From assembly GCF_003345655.1 (NCBI RefSeq), contig NZ_QQOH01000001.1, positions 434,001 through 498,000 on the forward strand: 64,000 nucleotides of DNA, read 5' to 3'. Below are positions 55,093 to 64,000 of the stretch, piece after piece. The notes under the pieces were generated by a model. That model ran no database searches. It was not told the DNA's origin and saw nothing but the letters and a program-made list of their open reading frames with translations. The position numbers and the translations under genes are program-made. How positions within the stretch are numbered: position 1 is the stretch's first letter; each line of letters opens with the position of its first letter. The DNA is from Motiliproteus coralliicola (GTDB lineage Bacteria; Pseudomonadota; Gammaproteobacteria; Pseudomonadales; Balneatricaceae).

Positions 55093-58000
55093 TTACTCAG
55101 AGTCTGTGAACAGGGATTTTGTGGGCCCCGAGGTGACGTTTGAAGGGGGCTTGCTAAGCCAAGTACCGACTTCGGCGGCGGGCATCGGTCTGGCATAGTA
55201 AAAACCCTGCAGATTACGACAGCTGTTATTGACCAGAAACTCGGCCTGCTGTTGAGTTTCGACCCCTTCGGCGACCAGTGAGAGGTTGAGGTTCTGGGCC
55301 ATCGCAACGATGGTTTTGACCAGGGTGGCGTCTTCGAGGTCCTCCGGCAGATCGCTGACGAAGGAGCGGTCGATCTTCAGGGCATCAACCGGGAAGCGCT
55401 TCAGGTAGCTCAGTGATGAGTATCCGGTACCGAAGTCGTCGACCGATAATTTGACCCCGAGCGCTTTCAAACTGGAAAGCCAGACCAGCGCCTCTTCGGT
55501 ATCGCGTATCAGCAGGCTCTCGGTGATTTCAAGGGTCAGGGATTCTGGCTTTATTCCTGCCTGGTCGATCACCTGTTGCAGATCAGCCGCCTCCAGCCCC
55601 AGCTCTCGCTGTCGGCTGGATAGGTTGACGGCCAGCTTCAGGTTGCTGAAGCCGGCGTCCTGCCAAACCTTCAGTTGCCGACATGCGTTTGACAGCACCC
55701 AGCGGCCGATTTCGCCGATCTGGCCACTGTCTTCCGCAATGGGGATGAAGGTGGCGGGGGATACCTGGCCGCGTTTGGGGTGATTCCAGCGTAGTAGAGC
55801 CTCGACGCTGATCGTTTGGTTGAGGCTGGGGTTGACGACCGGTTGGTAGTAAATTTCCAGCTCCCCGTTCTTGATCGCGTGGCGTAGCTCCAGTTCCAGC
55901 TGTCGGCGATCCAGCGTCTTCTGTTGCATTGACAGGGTAAAGAACTGGTAGGTACTGCGGCCACGTTCCTTGGCCTGGTACATGGCCATATCGGCATTCT
56001 GCAGCAGGGTGTCTGCGTTGGCGGCATCATCGGGATAGATCGTGATGCCGATGCTGGCACCGATGGAGATCTCACGCCCGTTAAGTGAAAAGCCCCGAGT
56101 GATCTGATCGATGATGTAGGTTGCAACCTGGGCCACAGAATCCGTTTCGGCGATGTCCTGCAACAGGATGACAAACTCATCACCACCGAATCGAGCAATG
56201 GTATCCGACTCCCGCAGGCAGGCTTTGATGCGGGCCGCTACCAGCTGCAGCAGCTCGTCGCCAACGGCGTGACCAAAGGTGTCGTTAACCACCTTGAAAT
56301 GATCCAGGTCGAGAAACAGAATCCCCAGCATCCACTGCTCGCGTTTGGCCGAGGCGATCGCCTGTTTGAGACGATCGGATAGCAGGGTACGGTTAGGTAG
56401 GCCGGTCAATGCATCGTAGTTGGCCTGGTAACGGATCTGCTCTTCGTTCTCTTTATGCTGGGTGATATCGGTAAAGACGGCGACGTACTCTTCGATATCG
56501 CCGTTTGCGCCCTTGATCGCAGAGATGGAAAGCCATTCCGGGAACAGGGTTCCATCTTTGCGTTTATTCCAGATCTCGCCGCTCCAGTGACCCTGTTGTC
56601 GGACCGAATTCCAAAGTTGCTCATAAAAGGCCGGTTCATGGCGACCGGACTTCAATAGCTGCGGTGATTTTCCAAGAACATCATCGAGTCCATAGCCAGT
56701 GATTCTGGTAAAGGCGGGATTGACCGTTTTAATCCGATTTTCGGCATCGGTGACCATGATTCCTTCAGCGGTGGTATCGAAAACCGCCGCATTCATGCGC
56801 AATTGATCTTCGGCCAGCTTTTGCGCGGTGATGTCTTCTTTTACCGCGATGAAGCTGGTGATCTTGCCGTGCTCGTCGCGCAGTGGCGAGATCGATGCAG
56901 ACTCCCAGTAGGTGGATCCATCTTTGTGTCGATTGTGGAACATTCCTCGCCATTCGCGACCGGCCTTCAACCGGGTCCACATCGTCTCATAGTCCTGTCG
57001 GCTTAAATTACCGCTTTTCAGGAAGCTGGAGTTTTGACCGATAGCTTCGGCGGCACTGTAGCCCGAGACCCGTTCAAACCAGGGATTGACGTACTCGATC
57101 ACGCCTTGGGTGTCGGTAATCACCACGGAGGCCGGGCTTTGTTTCAGAACCCGGCTGAGTTTCCGCGAATCGGCCTCGGCCCGTTTCGAGGCGGAGATGT
57201 CACTTCTGACGCAGACCATGCCACCTTCGCTAGTCGGTTTGTTACTGGCCAGGTACCAGGTGTTGTTATCGATCTGTTCGACATACTGGCCTTGCGGGCG
57301 CGGATCGGTGAATAGACTCCCTTCCAAGCTGTAATACTCGGTCCGTTCTGCGACCGCGGCTTGGAGTTCGTCCAGAGTTAACGAATCGATCGGATACTCT
57401 TTCAGCCAGGGATAGAAGGCCTCAAAACGGCGGTTATAAAGTACCGGTCGATGATCGGCATCAAACAGGGCAAAGGCTTCGGAGAGGTTGTCGACCGCAT
57501 CGTGCAGTCGGTTCCAGGCCCGTTTCGACTCCAAGTGAGCGTTATGTAAGCTTCGAATCAATAACCATAAGCCGATGATCAGTGCGCATACCGACAGCGA
57601 CAGCAGCACGATAAGTTGGCGTTTGATTGCGGTTTCGGTGACCCGTTGCTTTTCCAGCTGTTCGTGAAGCGCACTGAAATAAGTCTGGCTGGGGACTTCA
57701 AGGTAGCTCTTTTTCAAAGAATCCAGTTTTGCCAAACCGTGCAGGTTTGAATCGATGTGGAACAGAAGCTGCTCCACCAGATCGCGGCTTTGCGTTGAAC
57801 TCAACGACCACTGTTTGATCTGCTCGAGGGAACCGAGGATATCGTTAAAGTGGGAATCGGCAGAAGAGAGTTGATAGCTGTAAAGCTGGTTGATAAACTC
57901 AACAATTTGGTTGTAGTGGGCAGGCTCCTGCTGGTTGAAAGTCTGGGCCAGAGTCGGGAGATAATGAATACCGTTTCGGACCAAGGCGGCTTGAAATTTG

Positions 58001-58356
58001 ATTTTCTCCAGCAGATCCAGTTTGGTTTTCATCGTCTGCCAGAACAGTCGATTCTGCTCGGATAGCTGCTCATGATCGCGATCGGCAGTCGCATTAAACC
58101 TTGTTCTGATCTGATTCAGCTCGTTACTGGTTTTCACCAGAGGGTCATATTGAACCATCAGGAATGAGGCGATCCGCAACATATCTCGATCAAACCGAGC
58201 ATCCAAGGTCTTCAGCTGCAGCATGAGTCGCGACAGTTCGGCATAGTCGTCGGAATCGTCATCCCAAAACAGCCCAAGCAACATAATAAAGGTCATGCTT
58301 AGACCAAGCAGCAACAGCCCCCGGCGTTGTCCGATGGATTGGAATAATAGTTTCAT
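55093..58356 (-). CDS. Membrane PAS-GGDEF-EAL c-di-GMP turnover protein
   Basis: A 1087-residue signalling protein. An N-terminal TM (about 13-28), a helical periplasmic sensor (about 30-240) and a second TM (about 247-267) precede PAS regions (about 280-640), including CVRSDISASKRAEAD and two complete PAS-PAC units (FIAVKEDITAQK, YVAVFTDITQHK). The GGDEF domain (about 655-815) has intact RFGGDEF from residue 722 and an upstream RESD inhibitory site. The EAL domain (about 830-1080) keeps EALLRW, NLSS, ITES, DDFGTGYSSL, KIDRSFV and EGVE. Both synthesis and hydrolysis of c-di-GMP therefore look possible. Its ATG overlaps the stop of the peroxidase gene by 4 bp. Confidence 0.92.
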   Translation of the reverse strand: MKLLFQSIGQRRGLLLLGLSMTFIMLLGLFWDDDSDDYAELSRLMLQLKTLDARFDRDMLRIASFLMVQYDPLVKTSNELNQIRTRFNATADRDHEQLSEQNRLFWQTMKTKLDLLEKIKFQAALVRNGIHYLPTLAQTFNQQEPAHYNQIVEFINQLYSYQLSSADSHFNDILGSLEQIKQWSLSSTQSRDLVEQLLFHIDSNLHGLAKLDSLKKSYLEVPSQTYFSALHEQLEKQRVTETAIKRQLIVLLSLSVCALIIGLWLLIRSLHNAHLESKRAWNRLHDAVDNLSEAFALFDADHRPVLYNRRFEAFYPWLKEYPIDSLTLDELQAAVAERTEYYSLEGSLFTDPRPQGQYVEQIDNNTWYLASNKPTSEGGMVCVRSDISASKRAEADSRKLSRVLKQSPASVVITDTQGVIEYVNPWFERVSGYSAAEAIGQNSSFLKSGNLSRQDYETMWTRLKAGREWRGMFHNRHKDGSTYWESASISPLRDEHGKITSFIAVKEDITAQKLAEDQLRMNAAVFDTTAEGIMVTDAENRIKTVNPAFTRITGYGLDDVLGKSPQLLKSGRHEPAFYEQLWNSVRQQGHWSGEIWNKRKDGTLFPEWLSISAIKGANGDIEEYVAVFTDITQHKENEEQIRYQANYDALTGLPNRTLLSDRLKQAIASAKREQWMLGILFLDLDHFKVVNDTFGHAVGDELLQLVAARIKACLRESDTIARFGGDEFVILLQDIAETDSVAQVATYIIDQITRGFSLNGREISIGASIGITIYPDDAANADTLLQNADMAMYQAKERGRSTYQFFTLSMQQKTLDRRQLELELRHAIKNGELEIYYQPVVNPSLNQTISVEALLRWNHPKRGQVSPATFIPIAEDSGQIGEIGRWVLSNACRQLKVWQDAGFSNLKLAVNLSSRQRELGLEAADLQQVIDQAGIKPESLTLEITESLLIRDTEEALVWLSSLKALGVKLSVDDFGTGYSSLSYLKRFPVDALKIDRSFVSDLPEDLEDATLVKTIVAMAQNLNLSLVAEGVETQQQAEFLVNNSCRNLQGFYYARPMPAAEVGTWLSKPPSNVTSGPTKSLFTDSE

Positions 58357-59327
58357 GGCGTTAATTTGCTGTGCTCTCCAATCAGGGTGCGCAGGAAGGC
58401 GATGATGTCCTGAATATGAGCCTCCGGGATTTCGCGTCCGAGCTGATATAGCCCCATGATGCGAACGGCTTCTTCTAAGGTGGTGGCCGACCCGTCATGA
58501 AAATAGGGTGGGTTGATTGCAGCCAGACGCAGGCTGGGGACCTTGAAATAGTGCCTGTCTTCTTCTTGGCCGGTGACATTGAAACGGCCCAGGTCTGCCC
58601 GGGTCAGCTTGGAGTTTCTGCTTTCGAAATAATCACCCATTGCTCCCATATATGCGTACATATTGCCGCCGACATTGGCTCCTTGATGGCAGCTTATACA
58701 GCCGTAGTTTTGAAACAGCCGATACCCTTGCAGCTCTTGTTCGGTAAGAGAGTTCTCTCCCTGTAGCCAACGATCGAAACGAGAATTGATTGTCACCAGT
58801 GAGCGCTCGAAGGTCGCGATCGCTGTAGCGATGTTGTCGCTGCTGATGCCGTCATCGAATAACTCGTTGAATGCTGCGACCATGCTTGGGTCTCGGCTGA
58901 GCTTGGCGCGAACCTCAGACCAGGACGAGTTCATCTCCACAGGGTTGTGAATCGGGCCCGCAGCCTGCTCCTCGAGGGTGACCGCCCGTCCATCCCAGAA
59001 TTGGGCCAGGTTGTAACTGCAGTTGAACACGGTGGGGGTCTTGATCTCCCCCATCGCACCATCGACACCACTAGATCTCGGCTTGTCGTCCGTACCCCCT
59101 TGGGAGAGCTGATGACAGCTGGCGCAGCTCACAGAGTTGTCCTTGGATAGGCGAGGGTCGTGAAATAGCTGGTCGCCCAGCGCCACTAATTTGGGATCGA
59201 TAGTTAAATCAGCGACGAGGGGTTTAATGGGTTCACTTTTGGTTTCACTCGCAGTGGCAAGCGGTAATAGCGAGATGAATAATGTCAGTAAAAACAGTGA
59301 CTTTTTAAATGCTACTGCTAACAGCAT
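58353..59327 (-). CDS. Di-heme cytochrome c peroxidase / MauG-like protein
   Basis: A 324-residue secreted protein with signal peptide KKSLFLLTLFISLLPLATA and two CxxCH heme sites, CASCH near residue 68 and CISCH near 208. LFHDPRLSKDNSVSCASCHQLSQGGTD and TVFNCSYNLAQFWDGR are typical of bacterial di-heme peroxidases and the MauG family, which reduce peroxide or carry out oxidative protein modification in the periplasm. An AAGG ribosome site precedes ATG 59327. It is translationally coupled to the GGDEF-EAL gene, an uncommon partnership that suggests a redox or oxidative signal linked to c-di-GMP. Confidence 0.88.
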   Translation of the reverse strand: MLLAVAFKKSLFLLTLFISLLPLATASETKSEPIKPLVADLTIDPKLVALGDQLFHDPRLSKDNSVSCASCHQLSQGGTDDKPRSSGVDGAMGEIKTPTVFNCSYNLAQFWDGRAVTLEEQAAGPIHNPVEMNSSWSEVRAKLSRDPSMVAAFNELFDDGISSDNIATAIATFERSLVTINSRFDRWLQGENSLTEQELQGYRLFQNYGCISCHQGANVGGNMYAYMGAMGDYFESRNSKLTRADLGRFNVTGQEEDRHYFKVPSLRLAAINPPYFHDGSATTLEEAVRIMGLYQLGREIPEAHIQDIIAFLRTLIGEHSKLTP

Positions 59328-59652
59328 ATATATTGCCTTAACAAACCATAACCCGATAAAAGATATTTGGTTTGTGGTATCCCATTATTTAAATACTGGA
59401 GAAAATTACTCGGTAATGTTTTGGCCGTTTGTTTGCAATGGTTGAAGACCTGTTGCGGCATCAAGTCCTGCTTCCTTGGTATGGGTTTTATCAAGTAAAC
59501 GGTGATTTTGAGTGGGTGCTTGTAGAATTACAAGAGTATAAGAAATAAAAACCTTACAAACTAAGAGGAATAGATTTTCAGGAGGTTTTGTGCATATGGA
59601 TGGGTAGCTACGTCGATAATAAGCTGGGTAGCTTTTCTTTCCAGAGGACTAA
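59328..59652. promoter_or_regulatory. AT-rich intergenic region upstream of the peroxidase operon
   Basis: A 325-bp gap with no gene. It contains a perfect palindrome CTTGTA-GAAT-TACAAG (59519-59534), about 190 bp upstream of the peroxidase start, which could be an operator. Confidence 0.45.
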
Positions 59653-60486
59653 TTAGTGCTGCAATTCAGCATATTCAAGACTATAGAGAATCTCGTCGCG
59701 TTCAATTTGATCGATTTTAGAGGCGTATTGCTCAGCCTGTTTTAACTTAGTTATTGCGATATCTAGATTATTGATAAGTGAAGACTTTTCTTTGAATCTT
59801 TCAGAAAGAAGCAGGTAAAGTGGCGCCGTCTTGAAGACCTTGGGGTGCATGGCTACCTTGGGCTCCAAATTCAATTCGATCATGCTCCGAATCGCCGCTA
59901 CCTTTGAGTGCAGAAACAGATCACTACGTCCGGTGGCAAGCATCTTAATTACCTGGTGCATGTCGTTGACGGTGTGGTAAGCGACTTGGTTGGCATCGTA
60001 GATCGCCTCGCAGGTTTTATCCCCCAGCAACAGTGAGTAATGGCCATCTGGATGCAGCAGCGGGCTATCTGTTGCTAACAGTTGATCTGCTCTGGGGGAG
60101 CGCTTCGAAACAAAAGCCCTGACCTGCATCGAGTAGATTTCCGAACTGTTGGCGGTGGTATATCGCTGCCTGTCTAGGTTGGGAACGGCAAGCAGCGCAT
60201 CGTAGACCCCTTCCTTAACCAGCTTTTGAGATCTTTTCCATGGGTGGAAGGCGTGGTTCACTCTGTAACCCAGTTGATCACCAAGTAGAAAGTTTGCGAT
60301 CTCAATCAGGATGCCGGCAGGTTGTCCATTGCTGCGCTGATAGGAGAAAGGTGGCCAGTTCTCGGCGTAGGCAAGATTGATCGTGCGAGCTTCGTCATCT
60401 GCGGGCGCGGCCATACTGCTGGTTGAGTAGATGGCTATCAGCAGACCTAATAGGACCGAACGAAGGAGGGTGGAATGACAAACCAT
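59653..60486 (-). CDS. Periplasmic solute-binding protein, family 3 type
   Basis: A 277-residue secreted protein with signal peptide STLLRSVLLGLLIAIYSTSSMA and the family 3 start INLAYAENWPPFSYQRSNGQPAGILIEIANFLL. It looks like an orphan SBP_bac_3 protein without permease genes, a group whose members are often sensors or of unknown role. The frame extends to a TTG at 60501, but ATG 60486 gives a cleaner signal peptide; neither has a strong ribosome site. It is divergent from miaE. Confidence 0.8.
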   Translation of the reverse strand: MVCHSTLLRSVLLGLLIAIYSTSSMAAPADDEARTINLAYAENWPPFSYQRSNGQPAGILIEIANFLLGDQLGYRVNHAFHPWKRSQKLVKEGVYDALLAVPNLDRQRYTTANSSEIYSMQVRAFVSKRSPRADQLLATDSPLLHPDGHYSLLLGDKTCEAIYDANQVAYHTVNDMHQVIKMLATGRSDLFLHSKVAAIRSMIELNLEPKVAMHPKVFKTAPLYLLLSERFKEKSSLINNLDIAITKLKQAEQYASKIDQIERDEILYSLEYAELQH

Positions 60487-60610
60487 GTTAAAGCCACACA
60501 AGCAAACTCATGCAGTAACAATAGCTGATTTCTTATCGGGTGAAGGCGTGTTACTCGACGTAGTGGTTTTCATGTTAAGGGTGATGCGAGCCGCACTGAA
60601 AAGGTTTGGG

Positions 60611-60616
60611 TATAAT
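60611..60616 (+). promoter_or_regulatory. -10 box upstream of miaE
   Basis: A perfect TATAAT lies 35 bp before the miaE start and is preceded by TGGG. No good -35 box is seen at the usual spacing. Confidence 0.5.
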
Positions 60617-60650
60617 TGCGCCCCAAAGATAACCCGGGTACGAGGAAAAG

Positions 60651-61274
60651 ATGGACGTACTACAAGAAATTCAACAGTTTCTACCCTGTCCAACCCCGCA
60701 GGGCTGGATCGATGCGGCACTGGAAAATCGCGATATTCTGCTGATCGATCATGCCCATTGTGAGAAGAAAGCGGCGTCGACGGCGATGAATCTGATGTTC
60801 CGTTACGTCGATAACATCGATCTGTTGAATAAGATGTCTCGCCTAGCTCGTGAGGAACTAATCCATTTTGAGCAGGTGTTGGGTTTGATGCGTGAACGTG
60901 GGGTCATCTATGACCATATGACACCGGCCCGATATGCGCAGGGACTGCGTCGCCATATTCGTAACCATGAGCCAGCCAAACTGGTCGATACCCTGATCAT
61001 CGGTGCCATCATCGAGGCGCGTTCCTGCGAGCGTTTTGCCGCCATCGAACCCTACCTGGAAGAGTCCGACCCGGCGCTGGCTAAGTATTACCATTCACTA
61101 CTGAAGGCAGAAGGGCGGCATTATCAGGATTATCTGAAACTGGCACAGGATGCAGCGGCAGAGGATATCACTGAGCGGGTTGAGTTTTTCCTGGCTGCCG
61201 AGCGTGAGTTGATCGAATCGGATGACGATGAGTTCCGGTTTCACAGCGGGGTGCCGAAACAGTCATCCTGTTAG
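60651..61274 (+). CDS. miaE: tRNA-(ms2io6A37) hydroxylase
   Basis: A 207-residue non-heme di-iron monooxygenase that hydroxylates the isopentenyl group of 2-methylthio-N6-isopentenyladenosine at tRNA position 37. Di-iron carboxylate/histidine helices are visible: AHCEKKAAS, REELIHFEQV, IEARSCERF and AEGRHYQDYL. The length is near the MiaE norm (about 200-270). A GAGGAAAAG ribosome site precedes ATG 60651. The enzyme needs oxygen, so its presence suggests an aerobic or facultative lifestyle. Confidence 0.92.
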   Translation: MDVLQEIQQFLPCPTPQGWIDAALENRDILLIDHAHCEKKAASTAMNLMFRYVDNIDLLNKMSRLAREELIHFEQVLGLMRERGVIYDHMTPARYAQGLRRHIRNHEPAKLVDTLIIGAIIEARSCERFAAIEPYLEESDPALAKYYHSLLKAEGRHYQDYLKLAQDAAAEDITERVEFFLAAERELIESDDDEFRFHSGVPKQSSC

Positions 61275-61373
61275 GCAAACTTCGTAGCGGACTGCACTCA
61301 ACTCAATGCCGAAGTTCAGTACAATCTGATGGGACTTTACGACAACCAATAACAACAGAAACAGGGATAGATC

Positions 61374-62489
61374 ATGTCAAAGGAATCAATCGCTTTTGCT
61401 CTAGGCGGCCTGGGGGGCTTCAATGCCCATGGAATCGGTTTTCTGCAGGCTTCGTTGGATCAGGGGATCGAACCCGAACTGATCAGTTGCACCTCCGGTC
61501 AGATCTACTGGACCTGGCGCTACCTGCTGCAGAAAAACCATGAGCCAGATCCGTTGACCGGCGCTTCGGTCAATATGGAGCAGGAGCTGCGGTTGGAGGT
61601 CGACAAGACCAACCGTTTCCCCAAACCCCTGAGTTGGCTCGATGGGCCGGTGATGGCGATGAGTGGCGATCCGGGGATCTTCTCACCGGCAGTTAAGCAG
61701 TATTGGCAGAACTGGCTCAGCCCCTATATCAACAGCGCGGCCGATTTCGACAGCTTCTGGAAGCAGTGGGGCGAGGAGTTGATGAACCGGATGTTTCCGG
61801 CCCAGGTGTTCGTACCCGAGCGTAGTCCGGAATCGATGCTGGCGATCGGTCAGCGCCTAGCCTCTGAGTCGGAGATCGGTATCCTGTTCAACGCCTTTGA
61901 TGCGCCAGCCGGTGAAGAGGTGCTGTTTATCAATCCGCGCGCTCAGCAGGTGCTGGATCAGCAGCGCCCCGGCCGCTATGTTGACGGCGCTCTGCTGGGC
62001 GATACCCGTATTCGGGTGTTGGATCCGAACAATCCCGAGCAGCTGCGTGAGGCGGTGGATGCGGCGCTATGGCTCTATCTCTACGGCTTCAAAGACCGGG
62101 ACGGCAATGAGCGGACCCTGATCGACGGGGCCTACCATCGTCAGTTTATTGTCCGTGAACTGGCGCCGGCGGCACAGCGAATCTTCTCGGTTCGTCCCCA
62201 GAGCGTCGAATGGAAGGAGGCGATGCCAACCAACAGCTTCCAGGTCAGCAACCTGGTGACCCAGCTGTGGTTCAACGCCTCCTACTCCGGGGAGGTCGCC
62301 CATATAGATCTGATCAACCGATTGTTACGTAAGGAACACCTGCCGAAGGAACATTACCGGCATGTGGAGTTGACACCGGTGGAGTATGAGACCCGGATCC
62401 ATTTCTACGAGTACTTCGTCGAGCGTTGGTCGGTGTATCAGGATGCTTATGACAACAGTCGCGCCTGTTTTGACGACTTGGACCTGTAA
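61374..62489 (+). CDS. Patatin-like phospholipase family protein with altered nucleophile elbow
   Basis: A 371-residue protein whose N-terminus fits the patatin pattern: a glycine-rich oxyanion loop (ALGGLGGFNAHGIGFLQASL) followed by LISCTSGQIYW, where patatins have GTSxG. The Ser (residue 41) is kept but the flanking glycines are Cys39 and Gln43. Two DGA triplets that could hold the catalytic Asp are at Asp204 (YVDGALLGDTRI) and Asp251 (IDGAYHRQ). No signal peptide is visible, so it is probably cytoplasmic. Activity as a lipid acyl hydrolase is uncertain because of the changed elbow. It follows miaE by 99 bp and has a GGGATAG-type ribosome site. Confidence 0.65.
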   Translation: MSKESIAFALGGLGGFNAHGIGFLQASLDQGIEPELISCTSGQIYWTWRYLLQKNHEPDPLTGASVNMEQELRLEVDKTNRFPKPLSWLDGPVMAMSGDPGIFSPAVKQYWQNWLSPYINSAADFDSFWKQWGEELMNRMFPAQVFVPERSPESMLAIGQRLASESEIGILFNAFDAPAGEEVLFINPRAQQVLDQQRPGRYVDGALLGDTRIRVLDPNNPEQLREAVDAALWLYLYGFKDRDGNERTLIDGAYHRQFIVRELAPAAQRIFSVRPQSVEWKEAMPTNSFQVSNLVTQLWFNASYSGEVAHIDLINRLLRKEHLPKEHYRHVELTPVEYETRIHFYEYFVERWSVYQDAYDNSRACFDDLDL

Positions 62490-62567
62490 AACGGCTCCAG
62501 TGTTAGTTTAAATGTCCTTCACGGCCGGGGTTTCGATAGCGAGCCTGCGGCCGTGACAGAGCATTCT

Positions 62568-63500
62568 TTATGTTTGATCGTTCTCCCGCTGATTCAGCTC
62601 TTCTATAAAGGTCTCCAGAATCAGGTTGCTGTGATTACCGCGACGGTGGATGGCGGCGAAACGGGTCTGGAAACTGAACTGCTCCGGTAATAGCTCCCGC
62701 ATTCGTCCCTCATGAACCCAGCGTTCAGCATAGTGGGTCGGTAAAAAGGCCACGTACTGGCCGGAGAGGATCAGAAAGGCGGCGCCTTCCCGGTCGCTGG
62801 TGCTGGCGACCGGATTGAGCTGTTGCAGCAGCGAGCGCTGTCGATCGGGCATCGCCGAAACCGGCACCACGGTATCCAATTGTTGAAGTGATTCGGCATC
62901 CAGTTCGGGTTGCTGTTGTTCAAACAGTGGGTGACTGTGGCCGCAATACAGTCGCGACTCTTCATCGTACAGGTCGATATAGTCCAGACCTGCCAGCCGA
63001 CGGGAGTCCGGAATAACGCCGATATGCAACCGGCCATCCAGCACATTTTTTTCGATCTCAGCCGGTGGCATCATTCGGATATTGATCCGGATATCGGTCC
63101 CGCGCTGCTTCAATGCCGCCAGTGAGTTTGTGACTCGCATATGGTTGTACATGGTCACCAGGTTGTCGGTGATGCCGATGTTCAGCTCACCCTTGAGGTT
63201 GGCATTGATACTGTTTATCTGGGTTCGAAAGTTTTCAAGCGACGCAAACAACTGCAGGATCGCCTGATACACCTCGCTACCCTGGTCGGTCAATGAAAAC
63301 CCGGCGCGCCCTCGCTGGCACAGTTTCATGCCCAGGCGCTTCTCCAGGTCGGAGACGGCGATGCTGATCGCCGAAACACTGATATTGAGTTCTACTTCGG
63401 CGGCTGAAAACCCACCACTTTCTACCACGCTGCGAAAGATTCGTAGAAGTCGAATATCGATATCGCTGATCTGGCCGCTGAGGCTTGGAGAGGCTTTCAT
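62568..63500 (-). CDS. LysR family transcriptional regulator
   Basis: A 310-residue LysR protein. The N-terminal winged HTH (about 12-72; LLRIFRSVVESGGFSAAEVELN and VSAISIAVSDLEKRLGMKL) is followed by a LysR substrate-binding domain (about 98-300). It is divergent from the class III aminotransferase gene with 137 bp between the starts. In Pseudomonas a LysR gene (bauR) regulates the beta-alanine aminotransferase beside it; the same arrangement here suggests that this regulator controls the aminotransferase. Confidence 0.87.
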   Translation of the reverse strand: MKASPSLSGQISDIDIRLLRIFRSVVESGGFSAAEVELNISVSAISIAVSDLEKRLGMKLCQRGRAGFSLTDQGSEVYQAILQLFASLENFRTQINSINANLKGELNIGITDNLVTMYNHMRVTNSLAALKQRGTDIRINIRMMPPAEIEKNVLDGRLHIGVIPDSRRLAGLDYIDLYDEESRLYCGHSHPLFEQQQPELDAESLQQLDTVVPVSAMPDRQRSLLQQLNPVASTSDREGAAFLILSGQYVAFLPTHYAERWVHEGRMRELLPEQFSFQTRFAAIHRRGNHSNLILETFIEELNQRENDQT

Positions 63501-63637
63501 TGTCAGGACTCAATTACTTAAGTATTTGGTTAAGTGTAATTGAAAAACCTTAAATAGAACAAAAGAAGCGTCGAGCTATAGTGAGCCCATAACAAGCTGG
63601 CATGCGACCGGCAGGATAAACATCACAGGAGAGATCT

Positions 63638-64000
63638 ATGGCAGCGCAAGATTCACGTGCAGGTTTGACCCAAGCGCAGCTCGACGCCCACTGGATGCCT
63701 TTTACTGGCAACCGAGAGTTCAAGCAGGATCCGCGGATTATCGTTTCTGCCGAAGGCAACTACTACACCGATGCCGATGGCCGTAAAATCTTCGATGGTT
63801 TGTCTGGCCTTTGGACTTGTGGTGCCGGCCATAGCCGCCCGGAAATCGTTGAAGCGGTTAGTGCTCAGATCAAGCAGCTCGACTACGCGCCGGCGTTTCA
63901 ATTCGGCCACCCGAAGTCGTTCCAGCTGGCTGAGAAAGTCACCCAGTTTATGCCGGAAGGGATCAACCGGGTGTTCTTTACCGGTTCCGGCTCTGAGTCT
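63638..64000 (+). CDS. Class III (omega-amino acid type) aminotransferase, 5' part
   Basis: The first 121 codons of a PLP-dependent class III aminotransferase; the gene runs past the window end. LDAHWMPFTGNREFKQDPRI, EGNYYTDADGRKIFDGLSGLWTCGAGHSRPEI and FFTGSGSES match omega-amino acid:pyruvate aminotransferases (beta-alanine-pyruvate type). ATG 63638 follows an AGGAGAG ribosome site. The PLP lysine lies outside the window. A divergent LysR regulator lies upstream. Confidence 0.87.
   Translation, partial: MAAQDSRAGLTQAQLDAHWMPFTGNREFKQDPRIIVSAEGNYYTDADGRKIFDGLSGLWTCGAGHSRPEIVEAVSAQIKQLDYAPAFQFGHPKSFQLAEKVTQFMPEGINRVFFTGSGSES

Overview
The window reads as chromosome from a free-living, probably marine or aquatic gammaproteobacterium. 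The clues are an Entner-Doudoroff (ED) gene set with a HexR regulator, an AcnB-type aconitase, MiaE, a Bat operon, c-type cytochromes and a Gram-negative porin. The genus cannot be fixed from sequence alone; an Oceanospirillales or Pseudomonas-like relative is an inference. Coding density is high and most genes are GC-rich with AT-richer promoters. I see no rRNA, tRNA, CRISPR array or intact transposase.

Layout. 1-6540: the 3' part of a Bat operon (DUF58 tail, DUF4381, two VWA proteins, TPR protein, BatD), translationally coupled to an unusual secreted octaheme cytochrome c with HEAT/TPR repeats. 6714-20515: a fatty-acyl/alcohol catabolic cluster (acyl-CoA synthetase, aldehyde dehydrogenase, Fe-type alcohol dehydrogenase, CaiB/racemase-family enzyme, thiolase, FadB-like bifunctional enzyme, acyl-CoA dehydrogenase, SDR) with two AraC regulators, ended by a strong terminator. 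20588-22204: a truncated TolC/NodT lipoprotein gene and two small genes (membrane protein, EF-hand protein).

22998-43530: a glucose island. It holds edd-glk-eda; a Gfo/Idh oxidoreductase and hexose-6-P mutarotase on the other strand; zwf-pgl; a GltR-like response regulator with its histidine kinase; pgi; a GtsABCD-like sugar ABC transporter; an orphan sugar-binding protein; an AraC regulator; and a porin. Glucose would be imported, phosphorylated by Glk, oxidised by Zwf/Pgl and split by Edd/Eda to pyruvate and glyceraldehyde-3-P. 43962-50008: a decayed MalT-type regulator, a mgsA-SemiSWEET-HAD operon, then eno, pyk and gap, which complete lower glycolysis. 50232: hexR, divergent from gap. HexR-like palindromes lie before edd, zwf, gap and hexR, which ties these units into one regulon.

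51247-64000: acnB; a transposase-less IS5-like MITE with CTAA target duplications; a DUF4405 membrane protein; a two-gene operon of a di-heme peroxidase and a PAS-GGDEF-EAL c-di-GMP protein; an orphan periplasmic solute-binding protein; miaE; a patatin-like protein with an altered nucleophile elbow; and a LysR regulator divergent from a class III aminotransferase that runs off the window.

The most notable observations are an 11-bp tandem duplication that frameshifts the start of the glucose-sensing histidine kinase, the MITE, the decayed MalT gene, a 15-C homopolymer in the loop of the porin terminator, the cytochrome/Bat coupling and the peroxidase/c-di-GMP coupling.
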